A DNA stretch of 9,895 bases from Burkholderiales bacterium. Its GTDB lineage: Bacteria; Pseudomonadota; Gammaproteobacteria; Burkholderiales; Burkholderiaceae_D. The position numbers and the translations under genes are program-made. The stretch is taken from contig JAGWUK010000068.1 of the NCBI GenBank assembly GCA_028868455.1, forward strand, positions 1-9,895, written 5' to 3'. The stretch's first letter is position 1. Each line of letters opens with the position of its first letter. The notes under the pieces were generated by a model. That model saw only the letters and a list, made by a program, of their open reading frames with translations, made no database searches and had not been told where the DNA came from. Below, piece by piece: positions 6,751 through 9,895 of this stretch.

Positions 6751-7901
6751 ATCTGCGCCGGATACGTGTCGTCGCGTACAAGGAATGGCGTGAGATCGTT
6801 CGCGATCGCCTGTTTTTTGCATTGGCATTCGTTGTACCTTCGTTACTCATGCTTTTGTTCGGATACGGTTTGTCGCTGGATGTGGAAAATATTCCTTTGG
6901 CGATCGTGGATTATGACCAGTCGGTTATGTCGCGTGACTATGCGCACCGTTTCATTGATTCGCGCTATTTTGCTTTTCAGGGATATGCCGGGCGGGAAAG
7001 CGAAGTCGAAAAGCTTTTGGTTGACAATACCTTGCGTGCTGTCATCGTCATTCCGCCTCAATTCGGTGAGAAATTGCTTGCCGGTCGTTCTGCCGATGTA
7101 CAAACCTGGATAGACGGTACTTTTCCATTCCGTGCGCTGACTGCTAAAGGCTATGTGACTGCCATCAACGCCGCCATCAATGTCGAAAATTTGGCCGCAC
7201 ATTTTTCTGCGCTGACCGGTGTGCAGCGTGACGCGATCAGAGATGCGTTGCAGCCTGTGCGCCTCGAAACCCGTTATCTCTACAATCAGGAAGTTAAAAG
7301 TATCTGGTCTATCGCACCTAAGCTGATTATGGTGATATTGATGTTGTCTCCGCCATTTTTGACTGCATTAGGGGTTGTACGCGAGAAAGAATCCGGAGCG
7401 ATTTACAACGTCTATTCATCGACCTTATCGCGTGGCGAATATCTGATCGGCAAGCTATTACCCTATGTCGGAATTTCGATCATTAACGCCTGCGCGCTGA
7501 CTACGTTTGCATTGTTATTGTTTGGTGCGCCGTTTAAGGGAAACGCATTATTTTTCTTGCTGGCGACGGTGCTTTACGTGATCTGCACAACAGGTATCGG
7601 CCTGTTGGTATCGGTTGTCGTGAATACGCAAGTTGCCGCGATGGTGGGAACGGCCATCGTGACGGTTGTGCCGGCAGTGCTGTACTCAGGAATGATCATT
7701 CCGATTCCGTCTTTATCCGCAGTGGCAGCCGTGATCGCCCATCTGTTACCGGGTATGTACTATGCAGAGATTGCGATGGGCAGTTTCCTGAAAGGTGTTG
7801 GGTTTGCCGCATTGTGGCCGGATTTATTGATTTTGTCTTTGTACGCGTGTGCGTTGTTTACCGCGGGTTTTCTGGCGTTTCATAAACGTCCGAAAAACTG
7901 A
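6747..7901 (+). CDS. ABC-2 type permease, first of pair (YbhS-like)
   Basis: 384 aa inner-membrane subunit of the exporter. Topology is that of ABC-2 permeases: an amphipathic start (MNLRRIRVVAYKEWREIVRD), TM1 at ~22-43, a large periplasmic domain ~44-188, then five hydrophobic segments near 190-211, 232-258, 266-290, 294-320 and 354-377. The cytoplasmic coupling segment VVREKESGAIYNVYSSTLSRGEYLIGK follows TM2, and the re-entrant YSGMIIPIPSLS / LLPGMYYAEI stretch near 313-342 is characteristic. The ATG overlaps the ATPase stop by 4 nt (ATGA) and has a strong GAGGAGA ribosome site, implying translational coupling. It is presumed to pair with the next gene product as a heterodimer. Paralogue assignment to YbhS rather than YbhR is by operon order and start motif. 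Confidence 0.9.
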   Translation: MNLRRIRVVAYKEWREIVRDRLFFALAFVVPSLLMLLFGYGLSLDVENIPLAIVDYDQSVMSRDYAHRFIDSRYFAFQGYAGRESEVEKLLVDNTLRAVIVIPPQFGEKLLAGRSADVQTWIDGTFPFRALTAKGYVTAINAAINVENLAAHFSALTGVQRDAIRDALQPVRLETRYLYNQEVKSIWSIAPKLIMVILMLSPPFLTALGVVREKESGAIYNVYSSTLSRGEYLIGKLLPYVGISIINACALTTFALLLFGAPFKGNALFFLLATVLYVICTTGIGLLVSVVVNTQVAAMVGTAIVTVVPAVLYSGMIIPIPSLSAVAAVIAHLLPGMYYAEIAMGSFLKGVGFAALWPDLLILSLYACALFTAGFLAFHKRPKN

Positions 7902-7920
7902 TTTGACATTCAGGGACACT

Positions 7921-9081
7921 ATGAGTTTTTTATTTGATCGGGTTTGGTGGAGTCGTCTGCAGGCAATGACGTGGAAAGAGTTATTGCAATTACTGCGCGA
8001 CCCAGTTCTGCTGTTTTTCGTCATGTATGCATTTTCTGCGGATATCTATAACGCAGCGTCGGGTGTTTCATTTCAATTGAATAACGCGGCATTGGTCTTG
8101 CTGGATATGGATAGAAGCGCTGCATCCAGAGAATTGGCCGGACGTTTTATGCCGCCGGAGTTTCATTGGACTGGTGCTGTGAATCGCGCCGCTCAGGGGC
8201 AGAAGTTGCTGGACGACGGCAAGGCAATGGCCGTGTTGGATATTCCGCCTGGATTCGGTGCCGACCTTGCTCGCGGAAAAACGGCCAACGTGCAATTGCA
8301 AATTGATGCATCAAATTCCGTACAGGGATTTTTAGCCTCTGTGGATGCCACACAAATTGTCGCGCGGTATGGCCTGGAACAGGCCGCAGGTCGCTTTGGC
8401 CTGAGCCTGAATAGTTCGGGTAGTATGGACGCACCTATCGTTAATAATCAGACCCGCGTCTGGTTCAATCCTAATCAAAACGATGCGTGGTTCATGGGTA
8501 TTTCCGAGTTACTCAACGTGATTACCTTGTTCTCTATGTTGCTTCCGGCGGCTGCCATGGTTCGCGAAAAAGAACGCGGAACGATAGAGCAATTGCTGGT
8601 ATCACCACTGTCTTCTTTGCAAATTATGGTGCCGAAAGTTGTTGCGATGGTTGCTGTTATTCTGGCAGGTGCGGCGATGGGTTTGTTTGGAATTCTGGTG
8701 CCGGTTTTTTCTATTCCGGTTAATGGAAGTCTGCTCCTGTTTTTTGCTTTAACGACTTTATATACCAGCACATTGGCTGGTATTGGGATACTGATCGCGA
8801 CGATGACCCGAAACATGGCTCAGGCCGGGATGATGGTGATATTGCTACTGGCACCCATGATGTTTTTATCCGGGGCATGGACGCCGCCGGAAGCGATGCC
8901 GGTGTTGATGCGATGGGGAATGTATGTCTCACCTTTATATTATTTTATTAACGCTAGTTATGGAATTTTAATGAAAGGTGCAGGTCTGAACGTACTGTGG
9001 CCGATGATCTTAGGAATAGCCCTGATCGGTGTCGCAGTAAATGCAGTCACGATACTGCGTTTTAAGAAGCAGTTTGGTTAA
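7921..9081 (+). CDS. ABC-2 type permease, second of pair (YbhR-like)
   Basis: 386 aa, paralogous in plan to the preceding permease. MTWKELLQLLRDPVLLFF (16-33) leads into TM1 (~28-47), followed by a periplasmic domain (~48-190) ending in the family motif TRVWFNPNQNDAWFM (178-192), then hydrophobic segments near 193-214, 236-261, 268-294, 299-320 and 357-378. The coupling segment REKERGTIEQLLVSPLS (215-231) and LSGAWTPPEAMP (316-327) are typical of ABC-2 permeases. The frame stays open upstream to 7849 inside the previous gene, but ATG 7921 is chosen because AGGGA (7912-7916) lies 4 nt before it and the family starts here. The gap to the previous gene is 19 nt. It is the last gene of the exporter operon. 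Confidence 0.9.
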   Translation: MSFLFDRVWWSRLQAMTWKELLQLLRDPVLLFFVMYAFSADIYNAASGVSFQLNNAALVLLDMDRSAASRELAGRFMPPEFHWTGAVNRAAQGQKLLDDGKAMAVLDIPPGFGADLARGKTANVQLQIDASNSVQGFLASVDATQIVARYGLEQAAGRFGLSLNSSGSMDAPIVNNQTRVWFNPNQNDAWFMGISELLNVITLFSMLLPAAAMVREKERGTIEQLLVSPLSSLQIMVPKVVAMVAVILAGAAMGLFGILVPVFSIPVNGSLLLFFALTTLYTSTLAGIGILIATMTRNMAQAGMMVILLLAPMMFLSGAWTPPEAMPVLMRWGMYVSPLYYFINASYGILMKGAGLNVLWPMILGIALIGVAVNAVTILRFKKQFG

Positions 9082-9087
9082 TGTGTC

Positions 9088-9125
9088 CGGAAGTTTGGCT
9101 GAGTTCAAAAGTGGCCAGGTTTCCG
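9088..9125 (+). terminator. weak hairpin after the export operon
   Basis: CGGAA (9088-9092) pairs with TTCCG (9121-9125). TGGC (9096-9099) pairs with GCCA (9114-9117) inside it, around a 14-nt loop, with unpaired bases between the two stems. It starts 6 nt after the permease stop. There is no T-run, so intrinsic termination would be inefficient. Confidence 0.2.
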
Positions 9126-9136
9126 ATTCGTGGAAT

Positions 9137-9148
9137 TGAAATATTTCA
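9137..9148. promoter_or_regulatory. 12-bp palindrome TGAAATATTTCA
   Basis: A perfect 12-bp palindrome about 140 nt before the fabI-type ATG. With its flanking bases (9136-9149, TTGAA-ATAT-TTCAC) it matches the FNR half-site pattern at 7 of 10 positions, too poor to call as an FNR box. It is only a possible operator. Confidence 0.2.
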
Positions 9149-9160
9149 CCAACTGATTTA

Positions 9161-9255
9161 GGGCTTACGCAAAATCGCTTTGGCGGAGCTGTGGCACGTG
9201 GTAGTGCAATATGCAGCTCTGTGGGAACTTTGCCGTAACTATTTTGCGTAAGTCC
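9161..9255. repeat. MITE-like 95-bp element with terminal inverted repeats
   Basis: The left end GGGCTTACGCAAAAT (9161-9175) is the inverted copy of the right end, ATTTTGCGTAAGTCC (9241-9255), at 14 of 15 positions. The flanking A9160/T9256 extends the pairing. A second, nested inverted repeat GAGCTG (9186-9191) / CAGCTC (9214-9219) lies inside. The interior is 65 bp and too short to encode a transposase. Sharp ends with a non-coding interior fit a miniature inverted-repeat transposable element or the remnant of an insertion sequence. No convincing target-site duplication is visible (TTTA on the left, TTTG on the right). As RNA it would fold into a long hairpin and could insulate the operon from fabI. 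The family is not assigned. Confidence 0.6.
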
Positions 9256-9284
9256 TTTGACTATTTGTAAGCAATGGGGAAATT

Positions 9285-9895
9285 ATGCATGACATCAATC
9301 ATCTGTTTTCTTTGCAGGGGAAACGCGGGCTGATTATCGGATTGGCTAATGAACATAGTATTGCGTACGGATGCGCCGAAGTGCTGAAGCAACTTGGCGC
9401 AACGCTTGTCCTGTCTTGCGTCAACGACAAAGCGCAACAGTTCGTTGCCCCGCTGGCAGAAAAATTAGCGTCACCGCTAATCAGTTGCAACGTTGAAGAT
9501 TCAGACGCACTGTCCAATCTGGTGACGGAAACAATCGCGCATTTGGGGCAGCTGGATTTTGTCATTCATTCGATTGCTTGGGCGCCGCTAGAGGATTTAC
9601 ATGGCAGGGTTGTCGACAGTTCTAGTTCTGGATTTTTGCGGGCAATGAATATTTCTTGTCATTCATTTGCCCGACTAGCCCATTTATGTGAGCCGCATCT
9701 GAGTCATCAGGCGAGCTTAATCACGATGAGTTATCTGGGAGCTGACGAAGCTGTACCCCATTACGGTTTGATGGGGCCTGTCAAAGCGGCACTCGAATCG
9801 CTGGTGCGTTATCTGGCGACCGAACTGGGAGCCAATGGTACGCGCGTTCATGCGATCTCTCCTGGCCCAGTACCAACGCGTGCTGCTTCTGGATT
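9285..9895 (+). CDS. fabI: enoyl-[acyl-carrier-protein] reductase, FabI type (3' end beyond window)
   Basis: 203 codons are visible; FabI proteins are usually ~255-275 aa, so the last quarter is missing. The family reduces the trans-2-enoyl-ACP double bond with NAD(P)H, the last step of each fatty-acid elongation cycle. The N-terminal Rossmann fold shows the FabI-style loop GLANEHSIAYGCA (19-31) rather than the GxxxGxG of ordinary SDRs. Catalytic residues fit Tyr-x6-Lys: Tyr160 and Lys167 in YGLMGPVK, preceded by SYLGADEA (149-156). AISPGPVPTRAASG (190-203) matches the FabI substrate-loop region. The sub-type with LANEHSIAYGCA and MGPVKAALE differs from housekeeping E. coli FabI (MGLAKASLE), so this may be a secondary paralogue. 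ATG 9285 has GGGGA 4 nt upstream. It is co-directional with the export operon but separated by 203 bp and the inverted-repeat element, so probably separately expressed. Confidence 0.85.
   Translation, partial: MHDINHLFSLQGKRGLIIGLANEHSIAYGCAEVLKQLGATLVLSCVNDKAQQFVAPLAEKLASPLISCNVEDSDALSNLVTETIAHLGQLDFVIHSIAWAPLEDLHGRVVDSSSSGFLRAMNISCHSFARLAHLCEPHLSHQASLITMSYLGADEAVPHYGLMGPVKAALESLVRYLATELGANGTRVHAISPGPVPTRAASG

Noticed and set aside
7849..7920. N-terminal extension of the second permease (24 extra residues)
   Set aside because: It lies mostly within the preceding gene, has no good start signal, and the ATG at 7921 has its own ribosome site and fits the family start.
9257..9270. TTGAC-N4-TGTAA before fabI as a possible FNR box
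   Set aside because: The second half-site matches the consensus poorly and the site lies only 14 nt before the ATG, too close to activate transcription.

Overview
The window carries a class I polyhydroxyalkanoate (PHA) synthase on the minus strand, a divergent five-gene tripartite ABC export operon on the plus strand, and the 5' part of an enoyl-ACP reductase gene running off the right edge. The protein types (class I PhaC with a PHBC_N-like N-terminus, a YbhGFSR-type exporter, a divergent FabI) and the moderate GC content suggest a Gram-negative proteobacterium, probably a betaproteobacterium. That placement is inferred from protein style only and is low confidence.

Layout: 1-100 is the 3' flank of phaC and holds a long hairpin. 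101-1927 (-) is phaC. 1928-2273 is a divergent intergenic region containing a perfect 20-bp palindrome, which includes an exact FNR/ANR/FixK consensus (TTGAT-N4-ATCAA). Hexamers resembling -10 elements lie at exactly the class II distance on both sides, so one oxygen-responsive site may drive phaC leftward and the exporter rightward. 2274-9081 (+) is a tightly packed operon: TolC-like outer-membrane factor, HlyD/YbhG-like adaptor, fused double-NBD ATPase (YbhF-like), and two ABC-2 permeases (YbhS-like and YbhR-like). 9082-9284 is intergenic and contains a compact ~95-bp element with 15-bp terminal inverted repeats that resembles a MITE. 9285 to the end is a partial fabI-type gene.

How the genes fit together: the five export genes encode every layer of an envelope-spanning pump (ATPase, two inner-membrane subunits, periplasmic adaptor, outer-membrane channel). 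No local regulator and no substrate-synthesis gene are visible. The flanking phaC and fabI-like genes both concern reduced-carbon/acyl metabolism. Together with the FNR-like box they suggest a low-oxygen redox-storage neighbourhood in which the exporter is co-regulated. This link is inference. The families themselves are known. The most notable points are the shared FNR-type site, the asymmetric nucleotide-binding sites of the fused ATPase, and the small inverted-repeat element before fabI.
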